From Dasypus novemcinctus (lineage: Eukaryota > Chordata > Mammalia > Cingulata > Dasypodidae): a DNA stretch of 64,000 nt. Made by a program: the position numbers and the translations under genes. The notes under the pieces are model-generated. The model saw only the letters and a program-made list of their open reading frames with translations. It had not been told where the DNA came from and searched no databases. This document shows, one piece after another, positions 47,030-59,079 of this stretch. How positions within the stretch are numbered: the stretch's first letter is position 1; the number at the start of each line of letters is the position of its first letter. Where the stretch lies: positions 199,762,216-199,826,215 of the forward strand of contig NC_080673.1 of NCBI RefSeq assembly GCF_030445035.2. Reading direction: 5' to 3'.

Positions 47030-50000
47030 GAACCGTAACTTTCTCAAAAGTTTTTATCTTCCTGGAAATCACAGGATATATCAGGCCTTGCTATGGAGAG
47101 AACAACACAGCCTGATCAAATGGCCAGGGTGTCAGCAGATCCAGGAGAGATCTAGAGAGAATCAGCCCAGTTGCCACATATAGCTCCACCGTCAGCTGCA
47201 GCAGACTATTCCTTCTGGCCTGAGCAGATGGATGTGTTCCTGCAGTAGGCAGGCTCCAAGAGAGTCAATGGTAACACTCAATAACACAAAGAGAGGAAAT
47301 TTTAACTTTGGAAAGGACAAGGTGACAGCTCTATCCACAGAGGGATGCTTGATTGGAGTTGGGCCTACTGAGTTCATGATACTCAAGTAAAGACAACTGA
47401 GCAGGGAGTAGGGCAAGCCAGATTGCTTTCTCAGTGTACAGGTAGTGTATCTTGAGGGCAAGAATCCCTAACAAATAATTGTTCCAACATCACTAGTCCC
47501 ATTCCCTAACCAGTCCAACCAGCCTAGGACTAGGATTTTACAGCCAGATTAGAAACAGGCAGTGAATAGATAGGCATTTCCTACCTAAATAGCAGCACGA
47601 TTCCTTCCACAGAAAACATGCTGTCTTCTTTTACCTGATTTGTATTAGTCCCCATGGGACTAATGATCTAGGAACCTCACCATTAACCAAGAGCTGGAAT
47701 GTGTTAACAACCAAGTAAATTCATAGAGACATCCAGTAATAGATGAGGTCAAGAAACATTTGCTTCTTGCCTCCCTGGCACTGAGGGATTACTACCAAGT
47801 ACCAGCTAGAAAATGACCTTGAATAAAAGGGTCAACTCAGAGCAGCAGAATATCTCAGTCTACATATAATACCAGGAGTTAAATATGCTTTTTGACATGA
47901 ATCAAGGAGGAAATGGAAAGGGCAAATGAGTTTGTATGGCTATGAGTCTCCAAAAAGAGCCGGGAGGTTATCAGAGGGGTTGCCCTTATGCACACCTCAG
48001 CAGAGTCCCAGAGACACATAAAGTAGATACAACCCCAGGTATTGGTTCTTCTGAGGGCTACAGAGACCACAGGTTCTGTGGTCATGGCAGATGGAGTTCA
48101 GTGCCATCTCAGTTGGCACTACTTTGGAGTTTGTGTTTCTGTGTGGTGGAGCTGGACTCAGGTATGATCTTTGTTCACAAGCCTCTCCTGCTACTTTTAC
48201 CAGAACTGTAGTTGGTGCTGGGGTTTAATATGTACCCAGGGGACCTGAATCTCTGGACTGACCATGTGATAGCCAGGCCCTGAGCCTCAACAGACTTCAG
48301 CTCCTACACTCTGGATTATTGGACTTACCCCACTCATCTAACATGGAGTTGAAGAAGGTCAACCACCACACCAGGGAGCCAAGAGTGCCTACAACTGAAA
48401 GCAGGAGGATTGCATCCAGCATCCATGTGGAATCTAAGCCCCCTCTTGATATAGATGTGGAGTGTGCACAACCATTCCAAGGTCCATGGGATGGAAGAAT
48501 AGCATATGGATTAGAGTGGACTTACTGATATTCTATTCATGAACTATTGTGATTAGGAATCGAAGAAAATGTGGCATTGGTGTGGGGAAAGTGGCCATGG
48601 TGGCTGCTGGGTGTGGGGAATGGGAGGAAGAGATGAGATTTGGAGGCGTTTTCAGGACTTGGAGTTGTCCTGGGTAATGCTGCAGGGACAGCTACTGGAC
48701 ATTGTATGTCCTCCCATGGCCCACTGGGTGAAATGTGGAAGAGTGTGGGCTATGGTGTGGACCATTGACCATGAGGTGCAGTGGTGCTCAGAGATGTATT
48801 CACCAAATGCAATGAATGTCTCATGATGATGGAGGAGATTGTTGCTATGGGGGGAGGAGTTGGGTGAGAGGGGTGGGGGTTATATGGGGACCTCATGTTT
48901 TTTTTAATATAATATTAAAAAAATAAATAAAGACAGAAAGAAAATGTAAAAAAAAAAAAAAGAAGAAACATTTGCTTCTTAAGCTTCATTCACCATCCAT
49001 ATTTCCACATCCAGAGATATCAACAAAGTAAATGGCATGGGCTTTTTCTGTATGTGGACTGTGCAGAGGAGATTAAATGAAGCTTTGCAGAATTGGAGCC
49101 CTTCCCTGAGCAAGCATTGGATTACTGAGTCCAGACTCCCTGGTTACTGCTACATGAGGTCTCAAAGTAGATATCTATTGAGATCCGGTTTCACTCCTGA
49201 AAACTGTATGCCAGAGAAGCTAAGACGGGATGAGTCCTCATACTTCACATTTGGCCAGTGAGTTCTGTGCTTCACACAAGGTTTTTGGTCAGCACAGCTG
49301 CCAGGAGGAAGTCTGTCACCATGCACTGACACACAAGTTCCATCTCAAAAGCAGCCTTAATATTCTGCTTTTCCTTTATGACACCCATCTTTCAGGACCT
49401 CTGCAACACATTTCCCAGAAAGCATTCCCAAGGATGAACCAGAAAGGGAGTAAGGACTGGAAGACATAACTAAAGCCAGCACTATCCCTTAGAATGCCTC
49501 TTGCTCATGCTTTTATACCACTGGATCAGTTTATCCAGTAGGATGACACTGGTGAATGGAATGTCTTCAGAATTCTGCTCCATGTCTCCCCAAAAGGACC
49601 CCTGGCTGCCCAGAGTAGAGAGTGATACTGTTGTCCATGGTGAGCATTGTCCTTAGCCTGGTTAGGCAATCATTTTTGGTGGGACCAAGTGCATGAAGTG
49701 AGAATACTCAGGTTCATCATTTGCAACCTTCCTGCATTCAGTCATCTATTCCTCTACATGAACTTTCCATCAGTTGCACATCGGATATCACAGTGTCAGA
49801 GCCCATGGATCAGCTGAACAAAGTTACCTACATACAACCCAGGTAGACCACCCAATAGTCAGGACTAAAATCTGATCATTTTCTAGGTAGGGTGCATCTT
49901 CAAAATGCTTTTCAAAGTGACCACAATGGACAGCAAAAGAATCCAAAGAACAAAGAAGGCCAGCACCAAAAGGTCACCGCCACTTTGAGATACTAAACCT

Positions 50001-50640
50001 CTATATATGATGAAGGCAATTATGGTCAGAATAATTACCTGGCCACGCAGAGAAAGAGCTAAGAGTGAGAAGCTATGCATGGAAGACCAATTGGCTCAGG
50101 CTTCCAACAAGTATTGCTCATGTAATCAGCCTCCAGGGTAATTATCTGGGGATAATTTGAGCTAACACCTCTTTCAGGGCACATACAAGGCAAAAAACTA
50201 TATTTGGACCTTCCCAAATACTCCGGCATGGGAAGGAATTATTATTGACACATAAGGAGAGTCTTAGGCAGAGGACACACAAGGGAGAAAGTTCAACCTA
50301 GACTACCTCCACAGGGCAGGTAAGATAAGGCTCACCTTCCCCACACATACCCTTGAGGGTAAAAATCAGAGTAAGTAGGTAAGGTAGCATAAACCTTATT
50401 CAGTCAGCTCAGAATCTAGTCCGACCTGGTGATTTGGGCTAGGATGTGGCCAGGAAACAGCAGAGAATTTCAAACTCATCTCACTCTTCCTTCCAATTCC
50501 ATCCTGGGATTTCACTAAGATTCATGAGACCTGAAAGAAAAGGTGGAAGTCAGAGGATATAATTAAACTCTTCCCTCTAAAAACAGAGTATAAGTTACTG
50601 ATATTTAAGTGAGTAGACAGTTCTTAGTATAAGGAATGGA
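47030..50640 (+). repeat. Long degenerate repeat unit, copy D (split by F1)
   Basis: 47030-47750 plus 48981-49200 matches 1200-2160 of copy A, and 49200-50640 matches 2160-3700. The F1 insertion at 47769-48962 interrupts it with a perfect 18-bp TSD, so the pre-insertion sequence can be followed through. Same orientation as all other copies. No coding domain. Confidence 0.6.
47769..48962 (+). mobile_element. F1 retroposon (insert-bearing subfamily)
   Basis: A perfect 18-bp TSD AAGAAACATTTGCTTCTT lies at 47751-47768 and 48963-48980, with an A-rich tail before the right copy. The body starts at GCCTCCCTGGCACTGAGG. Between 47829 and 47910 it carries about 75 bases (CAACTCAGAGCAGCAG...GAATCA) that the copy at 43690-46010 lacks and the copy at 52134-53311 shares. 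Open frame 47936-48211 (QKEPGGYQRGCPYAHLSRVP) is nearly identical in both. Confidence 0.9.
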
Positions 50641-52119
50641 GATAACTGACAAAACATAAGTGGTAATAACATAAGAATTCAACGACGGTGTTGTGGTATA
50701 GAATCCCACATCAGTTCATCAGAACTTTCTACAGTCCTTTTATTGAGGTTTGATTGAGGCTAACAAAGTATGAGAATTACCATTTTCAGAGACTTTTTCA
50801 TTTGGTAAAAAAACACACCTGCAGAAAGGGGACAAAACATGTGTAGTATAAAATAATTAAATTATATGCATGGCAATTAGTATATAGCTGATAGGGAAGT
50901 GTCATAGTATCAAAGCTCACAAGAAATGGGCCTGAGTTCATGTGAGGATCATTCCAGGTAGATCAGTTGTGAAGGTGCCAATATACGCACACATATCCAC
51001 TTACAAACTCTTCCCTGAGATTTGTACTGGGAGAGTCCAGCTGGGTGATAGCTGGCCTTCTCAACAAAGGATGTCCAGAGGGTTTCCATGGACAAAGTGA
51101 ATTGACTGGTCCCTGATAAGTCTGCTCCCCATTCTTATAGTAAAACTGTGCATGCACATCTTAATACTGTGGCATAAAGGGGCTCCAATAGGGAAAGTCA
51201 GTTGTTTCACCAGGGCTGTCCCTTAAGGAACTGGGGATGTTCTGGCCCATAAAGACAAAAGGGTGCCTCTCTGAATTGCACAATGGAGACATCAGGATTG
51301 TTGAAAGTTGTGTTCAGTAAGACCATCTACCCAGATAGGGTACCTTGGAGAAACTGGATTCTACCCTTAATCTGGATGAGACAGTAGTTCCAGAAGCATC
51401 AGCACTAGCCATCTGTGCCCTTGAGAATGGTACTAATCTGGTCAGGGTGTGGGAATTTAGCACCTGAGTGCCTATGCACTTCCCCCAAACACAATGTGGT
51501 TTCCCAGACCATCTGTGGAATTTGAGTTTTCCTGCATCTTCTCAGACCTTTGGAAAACTAGGCTATTCATTTCCTAACCCATACAAACTTTGTAGGAATA
51601 GAAAATGTGATTACATGTGAAGTTATAAATACGTATGGGTGCAGAGGTCTTGAAATTTCTTTACAAATTGGTCTTTAATAACTAAGGTTATAATATTTTT
51701 AAATTCTTGAGTCAAAGAACCAAAGAAAGTTTCTCCTTTCCTCTCAAATGGCAACATAAGCAGTACTTTCATAATACCATTTGGTTATCTCTAGCCTCAG
51801 TGACTACAAAGAAGAGCAAAGGTAAGTTTACCCAAAGAGGCCCACACAGGTAAGAAAGGGGGTGGCTCAGAACCTTCAGGCCTTCTGGTTGTCAGGTGCC
51901 CTCCATGGCAGTGGGCAGGTGATTTTAACACCTATGGCCTCTGCTGTGCTTAGCAGCTCTTCTGATCTCTCTGAGGTTAAGATTTTTTTAAAAACTTCAT
52001 AAGCAGTAGCAAGATGCAAGTTAAAAGTGTCTCTATATGTTATACTGCAGGAAATAAAATATACAAAATTGATTTCCTAATAGGATTAGATATTTGTTCC
52101 ATATATAAATGCAAAATCA
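50641..52119. other. Unassigned DNA
   Basis: No SINE, F1, L1 or recognised gene. Some phrases may continue the long repeat unit, but I could not place them. Confidence 0.4.
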
Positions 52120-52133
52120 GGACTGATTTATCT

Positions 52134-53311
52134 ATTTTTGTCTTTGTTTTTTTTTTTTATATTACATTAAAAAAATATGAGGTCCCCATATACCTCCCAC
52201 CCCCCTCACCCCACTCCTCCAATACAGTTCTGGTAAAAGTAACAAGAGAGGCTTGTGAACAAAGATCACACCTGAGTCCAGCTCCACCACACAGAAACAC
52301 AAACTCCAAAGTAGTGCCAACTGAGATGGCACTGAACTCCATCTGCCATGACCACAGAACCTGTGGTCTCTGTAGCCCTCAGAAGAACCAATACCTGGGG
52401 TTGTATCTACTTTATGTGTCTCTGGGACTCTGCTGAGGTGTGCATAAGGGCAACCCCTCTGGTAACCTCCTGGCTCTTTTTGGAGACACATAGCCATATA
52501 AACTCATTTGTCCTTTCCATTTCCCCCACTGATTCAGGTTAAAAAGCATTTTTAACTCCTGGTATTGTATGTAGGCTGAGATAGTCTGCTGGTCCAAGTT
52601 GACCCTTTTATTCAAGGTCATTTTCTAGTTACATCATCAGCTGGTACTTGGTAGTAATCCCTCGGCACCTGGGAGGCTCATCCCCGGGAGTCATGTCCCA
52701 CGATGGGGGGAAGGCAACGCATTTACATGCTGAGTTTGGCTTCGAGACTGGCCACATCTAAGCAACACAGAGACTCTCAGGAGGTAACTCTTAGGCACCC
52801 TGCAGCTCTAGGCCTTGTTCTTATTTCAGGTGCACAGGCTCACAAGCATAGTCATTAGTATCAAGGGCTCATTGTTGGACCTTCTTTCTTTTTTGGTCTT
52901 TGCCGTTGCACTTGGGGGATTGTTGCTGTTCCTTTAGGGACTGTGATAGAGCTCCCCTGGCTAGGAACTCAGCACTCCCTCAGTTGTTGTTTTTAATTGT
53001 AGCCACTATGAAAATATCCAAACATTTTTGTGTACCCTGGATATATGCCCTGTAGAACTTCCTACCAACTATGTGTCCCCTGTCAATAACATCCCACACC
53101 AGTATTCTTCCCCTGACCTTGTTGAACCTCTCTGTGATCCAAAACTTCTTGAAAAGTGAAGCCCAATATATTGCCAGCTTCCATTAATAGTAAAATGGAA
53201 TATAGTGATGAGTTTAAAGGTTAGATATAGAATTACATAGAAGTTTAGAAAAATTAAGGTAAAAATAAATTGGGGTATCAAAAAATTAAAAAATTAAAAA
53301 GCTTTGTTTTT
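52134..53311 (-). mobile_element. F1 retroposon, reversed, with internal deletion
   Basis: A perfect 14-bp TSD GGACTGATTTATCT lies at 52120-52133 and 53312-53325. On the minus strand the 3' end is normal (TGTAATATAAAAA tail). At 52228/52229 the sequence jumps from the last ~90 bases of the element to a point about 600-700 bases upstream (AACTGTATTGGAGGAG joint on the minus strand). The 5' part extends farther than most copies, up to 53311. It shares the 75-base diagnostic segment with the copy at 47769-48962. Confidence 0.88.
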
Positions 53312-53325
53312 GGACTGATTTATCT

Positions 53326-54973
53326 TAAAGGAGTGTAGAACTGAAAGTATACTTCAAGATCACTGGCTATTGTGAGGACTAAAAAATAAAGGGAAAAAAC
53401 AACAACACTGGAATACTCAGGATTTAATTTCTGATCTGGTCACTCATGACCACTAAGTGGATCAGGATATCCTCAAATACACCGTAAGACTTACATGTTC
53501 AGGTGGGGTGACATTAAGACAGAGCCCATTTACTTTTAGAGATGACAGCACAAGGGGAAATTGTCCACTCATGTAAGGTAAGTAGTGGCATGTGGCACCT
53601 GACTTAGGCAGGCTACTACTATATGACTCTGGATGGAGACCATTAGCCTATAGTCCTTACCTCAGCAGAAGAATACCCAGCAAGGAGTTTTCCTGGCTTT
53701 ACACTCTCCTTACACCCTCTCCTCCCTCACCCCAACAAGGAAAGCGAGGACTGGGATCCTTTAAAAAGGACAATATAGGTCACATCCTCCAGGCATCCAC
53801 ATTTGTAGTTCAGCCTAGGAACACCAGAGGGATTACTCTTCCTCTGCCTGCCAGAGGATGTGTATAAGTACTGACATCACTGGGCCCCTCACCAACTCAA
53901 AGGGAGCCCAAAACAGAGCAGAGAGAAAATTCTGAGATCTGAGCACCAGGCATGTGGGACCCTGGAGGAAAGACCTGGGCAGCCCAGGCCTGCATTAAAT
54001 ACTGTCAATGGGATCAATATACTGGACTTTTCCTGGAATAAATTAGAGCTAAAGTTTCTTCCAGGGCATTAAGAAAGTGAGAAGTCTCACTAGGGTAATC
54101 CCAAGTATTCAGTGTTGGGAAGGAATCCCTTATTGAGATAAGGGGCATGGTATCAGGGAGTCAAGGATTAAAGGGAGACTTAAACGGTTTCCAACTTTGG
54201 TTGGGATAATGTAGGTTATATCCATCCTCTAACCACTCCCACCGCCACCCCAGAAGTCATAGCAAAATAGCTTTGGGAGTCAATCCCCTTAGACAGCTAG
54301 AGCAGTATGTAGATTGGCTTTATCTCTGAAAAGGGCTTTGTCAGGGATTATAAGAAGGGATAGAAAAACATCTCACTCCTGATTCAACCATGCAGAGTTT
54401 CAAATGGGAAGGCAGCATATCCCAAGTCAGGTCTTGCTGCACTTCATGTGAGATGAAGGACAAGATGGGAGGTCAGAGGACCAGTGTTAAATTCTTTCCC
54501 CTGACAACAGTATAAATTATTCAAATGCAAATTACAGGAAGAGAACAGTAACCTGAGATGGAATATCTAGAACCATCTCTCCCAGAAGTGGCTCCTTCTC
54601 TTCCTAACACTAAGCATTTTCTGTTCCAAATGCATGGTGGTTTGGAAGACTATACATCATCTTGGAGCATGTGGGATTAAGAGGGTGCTTGGGGTGGGGG
54701 TGGGGGGGCATACATGGATATACCTATTGCATGTTTCCCTTATCTGGGGGATACAGATATCCACTTCACCTCCAGGGATCATCTTCTCTCCTCAAATCTA
54801 GATCAAGCCCTGTGAATGGGGCAGCAGTTCTTCGCTGGGATGTCTTTGTTCACTAGGCACCTCTTAAAAATGTAGCAGGATGGCCTCTAGAGCATACCCC
54901 TCTCCTTGTTCTGCCATTCCTAGAGAGGGCCAACTCTGCTTCATTCAATAATGAAGACAGTGAATAGGGAGAA
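53326..54973 (+). repeat. Long degenerate repeat unit, partial copy F, and flanks
   Basis: 53540-53600 resembles 10818-10875 (GACAGCACAAGGGGAAATTG / GGCAGCACAAAGGAAGTTG). 53980-54560 resembles the second half of the U block in copies A-E (AAATACTGTCAATGGGATCA; TTGGGAAGGAATCCCTT). The intervening blocks seen in other copies are missing, so it is rearranged or heavily deleted. 54600-54973 is unassigned. Confidence 0.45.
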
Positions 54974-54987
54974 GAGATAACCTTTTA

Positions 54988-55298
54988 TTTTATTTTTTAA
55001 TTGACTTTGTAATAATATTACATTAAAAATATATATGTATGAGGTCCCATTCAACCCCCCCACCCCCCAGCAATACTCCTTCCCATCATCATGACACATC
55101 CATTGCATTTGGCAAGTACATCTTTGGGCACCTCTGCACCTCATGGTCAATGGTCCACATCATGGCCCATACTCTCCCCCATTCCATCCAGTGGGCCCTG
55201 AGAGGATTTACAATGTCCGGTGATTGCCCCTGAAGCACCATCCAGGGCAGCTCCATGTCCCAAAGACGCCTCCACCTCTCATCTCTTCCTGCCTTTCC
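54988..55298 (-). mobile_element. F1 retroposon, reversed, with fold-back 5' junction
   Basis: The reversed F1 3' end (TTTTATTTTTTAATTGACTT, ATTACATTAAAAA) starts at 54988. F1 homology stops near 55298. The 14-bp TSD GAGATAACCTTTTA lies at 54974-54987 and 55410-55423, so the inserted DNA includes 55299-55409, which is not F1 but an inverted copy of the right flank. Confidence 0.85.
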
Positions 55299-55502
55299 CC
55301 AGTGAACTGTGCTCACATGACTAAGTTCTAACCCGTGGAGCATAAGCAATTTTATTTGAATCAAGGACCATGCCCTTTAAAAGTTTATCTTCCACATGAT
55401 GGCTGATGGGAGATAACCTTTTAAAGGGCATGGTCCTTGATTCAAATAAAATTGCTTATGCTCCACGGGTTAGAACTTAGTCATGTGAGCACAGTTCACT
55501 GG
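55299..55502. repeat. 85-bp perfect inverted repeat
   Basis: Arms 55299-55383 and 55418-55502 are exact reverse complements, separated by 34 bases (55384-55417). The left arm belongs to the insertion, the right arm to the original flank. Both strands could form a long hairpin, so a cloning or assembly artefact should also be considered. Confidence 0.93.
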
Positions 55503-56385
55503 AAAAGAGCATGCTTCATTCAAGTGGACTCCAGAGGAACTCATGAACATCAGAAGATGTAGAAATACAGGCCCCTTTCCTGTATTTCCTTTCTCAGGCA
55601 GCAACCTATACTGTCTTCTCCCGGATCAAACAACATTGATCAACTATCAGCTGGCCAAACAGAATCCAACTGGAGACCATAACACACACATCTGTCATCC
55701 CTTCCGGCAGACACCCCTGACTTTTAAAGGTTTCCCTCAAAGCCAGTCTCCAAAGATTTGGGGGAAGGGCTGTTACATCCATGGCCTGTTCAATGGGGGT
55801 GGTAGTGCTTGAGTCGAGGAGGAAGGACTTCTCCAAAAATGCTTTGCCCAAAAAGCCAATTTATTTTCTCCTAGACTACGTTACATGCAGGCAAATTAGA
55901 TGGGGGTTGGGAGGGTTGCCTGAAATTTTTATGGCCAAAGAAGAATTCTAGGCAAAAACACCCACTTGCCTTTCTGACTAATAAAGATCTGAAGACATAA
56001 AAACCCCAATATTCTCTTCAGTGGAAGTCCCCAAAGAGACAGCATCCCTTTAATAACCAGAGCAGGTAGGGGAAAACTAGGAATTAGGGAGAACAGTTAT
56101 ATCAACATGGGAAGAAAGAGATAAAGTTCATCACTAGCGCAAACTTCTCCTTTTAGGAGTGGTTGTGGTTGGGATGAGGCCCTCTTGCAATGATCTAAGA
56201 TGGCAGAAAGGGATGAGGGAAAGGGAGGGAGAGAGAATCTCTTAAATCCATGGAAAATTGTTTTCAAAAGTGTTGCAGTAGAAAATAGCCACCCCATGGG
56301 TGGTTTACCTAACCAGTTCTGACCTACAGCCAACATTACCAGGAAATGTACAGTGTTTAAAAACAGATCACATCAGAAACAAAGC
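55503..56385. other. Unassigned DNA
   Basis: No recognised element. An open frame at 55543-55812 overlaps one on the opposite strand and shows no domain. Confidence 0.4.
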
Positions 56386-56811
56386 AGGCATCACCATCCC
56401 AAAATCCTCAAGTTTGAGGAGTGAACAAACATAAGGGGGGAATGCAACTATGGACTAAAGGAAACTAGTCCATAGTAATGGAAGAACTTGTATCACTGAT
56501 ATAAAGGCTGTGGCCATCAGAGGTTCTGAGGGGAGGGAGAGGGAGGAATAGGTGTAACATGGGGGCATTTTGGGGACAATGGAATTGTCCTGCATGACAT
56601 TACAATGACAGATACAAGCCATTCTATATTTTGTCAAAACCTATAAAATTGTGTGGGGCAAAGTGTAATGTAAACTACAATCCATGGTTAGTAGCAGTGC
56701 TTCAATATGTGTTCATCAATTGTAACAAATGTACCAGACTAATGAAGGATGTTTTTAATGGGGGGAAATGTGGGAGGGGGAGGGGTATGTGGGAATCCCC
56801 TATATATATAT

Positions 56812-57218
56812 ATTTTTTTAAGATTTATTTACTTTGATTTATTTCTCCTCCCTCCCCGTTATTTGCTCTTGTGTCCATTTGCTGTGTGTTCTTACGTATC
56901 TGCTTGTATTCTCAGTGGCACCAGAAATCTGTGTCTCATTTTTGTTGTGTCATCTTGTTGTGTCAGCTCTTGTGTGTGCAGTGCCACTCCTGGGTGGGCT
57001 ATGCTTTTTGTGTGGGGCAGCTCTCCTTGAGGGGCGCACTTCTTGTGTGTAGGGCTCCCCAATGCAGGGGACACTCCTGCGTGGCATGGCACTCCTTGCA
57101 CACAGCAGCACTGCACGTGGGTCAGCTCACCACACAGGCCAGGAGGCCCTGGTTTTGAACCCTGGACCTCCTATATGGTAGGCAGACACTCTATCAGTTG
57201 AGCCACATCTGCTTCCCC
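56812..57218 (-). mobile_element. DAS-type SINE
   Basis: On the minus strand: head GGGGGAAGCAGATGTGGCTC, B-box region GGTTCAAAACC, body with GGGTGTCC-type phrases, and an A-rich tail (reverse TTTTTTTAAGATTTATTTAC). It lies in the 3' end of F2. Short repeats related to CCCTAT flank it, but the exact TSD is unclear because of a TA run. Confidence 0.83.
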
Positions 57219-57332
57219 CTATGTATTTTTTTTAGCGCGCCCTTGCAGCTTTGTGTGTGTGGGGGGGGCTATCCGCTCTCTGTATAATTCTATGTAGGTT
57301 CCTCTGTGTATGTATTTCCACCCTATATTTTT

Positions 57333-58018
57333 TTGTCTTTATTTTTTTAATCTTACATTCAAAAAAATAAGGTCCCCATAGACCCCTCACCCCTCTCACC
57401 CCACTCCTCCCCCCATAACAACAATCACCTCAATCATCATGAGACATTCATTGCATTTGGTGAATACACCTCTGAGCACCGCTGCACCTCATGGTCAATG
57501 GTCCACATCATAGCCCACACTCTCCCACAGTCCACCCAGTGGGCCATGGGAAGACATGCAATGTCCGGTAACTGTCCCTGCAGCACCACCCAGGACAACT
57601 CCAAGTCCCGAAAACGCCTCCACATCTCATCTCTTCCTCCCACTCCTACCCCCAGCAGCCACCATGACCACTTTCTCCACACCAATGCCATATTTTCTTT
57701 GATTCCTAATCACAATAGTTCATGAATAGAATATCAGTAAGTCCACTCTAATCCATACTCTATTCCTCCATCCTGTGGACCTTGGAATGGTTGTGTCCAC
57801 TCCACATCTATATCAAGAGTGGGCTTAGATTCCACATGGATGCTGGATGCAATTCTCCTGCTTTCAGTTGTAGGTACTCTTGGCTCCCTGGCACTTCTTT
57901 ACCTCCATGTTAGCTAAGTGGGGTAAGTCCAATAAACCAGAGTGTAGGAGTTGCAAGTCTGTTGAGGCTCAGGGCCTGGCTATCACATAGTCAGTCCAGA
58001 GATTCAGGTCCCCTGACC
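57333..58018 (-). mobile_element. F1 retroposon, reversed, nested in F2
   Basis: A 12-bp TSD CCCTATATTTTT lies at 57321-57332 and 58019-58030. The body is the 3' ~690 bases of F1 with a small deletion near 57890 (CTTGGCTCCCTGGCACTTC). On the minus strand it keeps the open segment CGRVWAMMWTIDHEVQRC also seen near 48740 and 55180. Confidence 0.85.
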
Positions 58019-58085
58019 CCCTATATTTTTATGTATTATTTATGTAATCTAAAGCTTCTTTAAAATAATAAATAAATAAAAATAA

Positions 58086-58387
58086 AACAGATCCCATGTA
58101 CGGCCCCATGGATTCTCCAGGACAGGCTGATACATGGACCCACACCTCCTGGACACATGTGTCTCCAGATGCTCAGTGAGTGAAAAAAAACAGTAAAGAG
58201 TAGCCCTGGTGGTTAACAGGGAAAAGCTTTCACACTGAACTTTTACTGATTAGGATACCTTGGGAATGTGTGTTTTAGGGAGAACTCTTTAGATAGTCTG
58301 TTGTCTCTCAGAGATTTTCTCATCTTCATGTGATGAACCATCATTTTTTTCTAAACCTGGGTTTTTCTCACAACAATTAACATATCT
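58086..58387. other. Unassigned DNA
   Basis: Nothing recognised between the F2 tail and the AFG2A-like pseudogene. Confidence 0.4.
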
Positions 58388-58783
58388 CCCTTGAGACAGA
58401 AGTACCTTGGCAGCTAGTAACTGCCCAGATAGGAGAGACAAGGCTTTGATGCAGCCCAGGAGAATTGATAGAAACTTCTAGGTACCTTTACCAGATGCAA
58501 AAAAAGAAGGGAAATATTTAACCTGCAGTTTTGCTCTATGCCAATCAGTAATGAAGTTGAACTGGATCAACTCATCCTCCAAACAGATACATATTCAGAA
58601 GCTGAAATTATAGCCCTATGTAGAGAAGCAGCCCTTTTGGCCTTGGAAGAAGACATTCAAGTCAACTGCATTATCAGAAGACATTTTACTCGATGCTTGA
58701 GCATTGTGATACCTAGAATTCCTGAGTTGTTGAGACGTTTTTATGAAGATTATGAAGAGGGGAGTAGACTGCATACACTGTGA
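58388..58783 (+). pseudogene. AFG2A: AFG2A (SPATA5) C-terminal processed pseudogene fragment
   Basis: AFG2A is an AAA+ ATPase acting on ribosome-associated factors during 60S subunit maturation. The frame up to 58500 reads [18 protein letters not shown], an altered form of the arginine-finger/second-region end of its second AAA+ domain, and VPLPDA. After a 1-base loss in the A-run at about 58499-58505 it continues RREIFNLQF and then from 58538 [17 protein letters not shown] through [16 protein letters not shown] to the native-type stop. A TAG at 58479-58481 replaces a Tyr codon. No intron interrupts ~390 bases, suggesting a 5'-truncated retrocopy. The N-terminal nine-tenths of the protein is missing. 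The alternative, a diverged real last exon, is unlikely given the stop and frameshift. Confidence 0.78.
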
Positions 58784-59079
58784 AAATACACATACTCACT
58801 ATGCTAAAATATCCTTTCTAGAGAAAATTTCTTTTTCCATTTTTAACTTTATTTTGTACATTTCATTGAAAATATAAGTAACTTAAAAATAAAAACACAA
58901 TTGAATAAAAACATACATTTCTCAAAAACTAGAAATATGAAGTATCCAAAAATATATCTCTTCTCTAGTTCTCCTCAATTAAAAGCAAGTGTTTATTTTA
59001 TATGAAAATTACAGAAATACTGATCACAAGAACAATTTGCCAGTTGTGCTAATTATTGTCCATATACTATAATGTTATT

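Larger units (their letters stand above)
56386..58085 (+). mobile_element. F2 retroposon with nested SINE and F1
   Basis: Starts at GGCATCACCATCCCAAAATC (also at 19636), passes TTTTGTCAAAACCTATAAA and ATCAATTGTAACAAATGTAC, and ends TATGTAATCTAAAGCTTCTT with a tail of AATAAATAAATAAAAATAAAAC. A SINE (56812-57218) and a reversed F1 (57333-58018) interrupt it close to the 3' end. The segment 57219-57320 between them is not recognised. Confidence 0.75.

Noticed and set aside
58538..58783. A genuine terminal exon of AFG2A
   Set aside because: The upstream homologous part contains an in-frame TAG and a 1-base deletion with no splice site between, so a retrocopy is the simpler reading.
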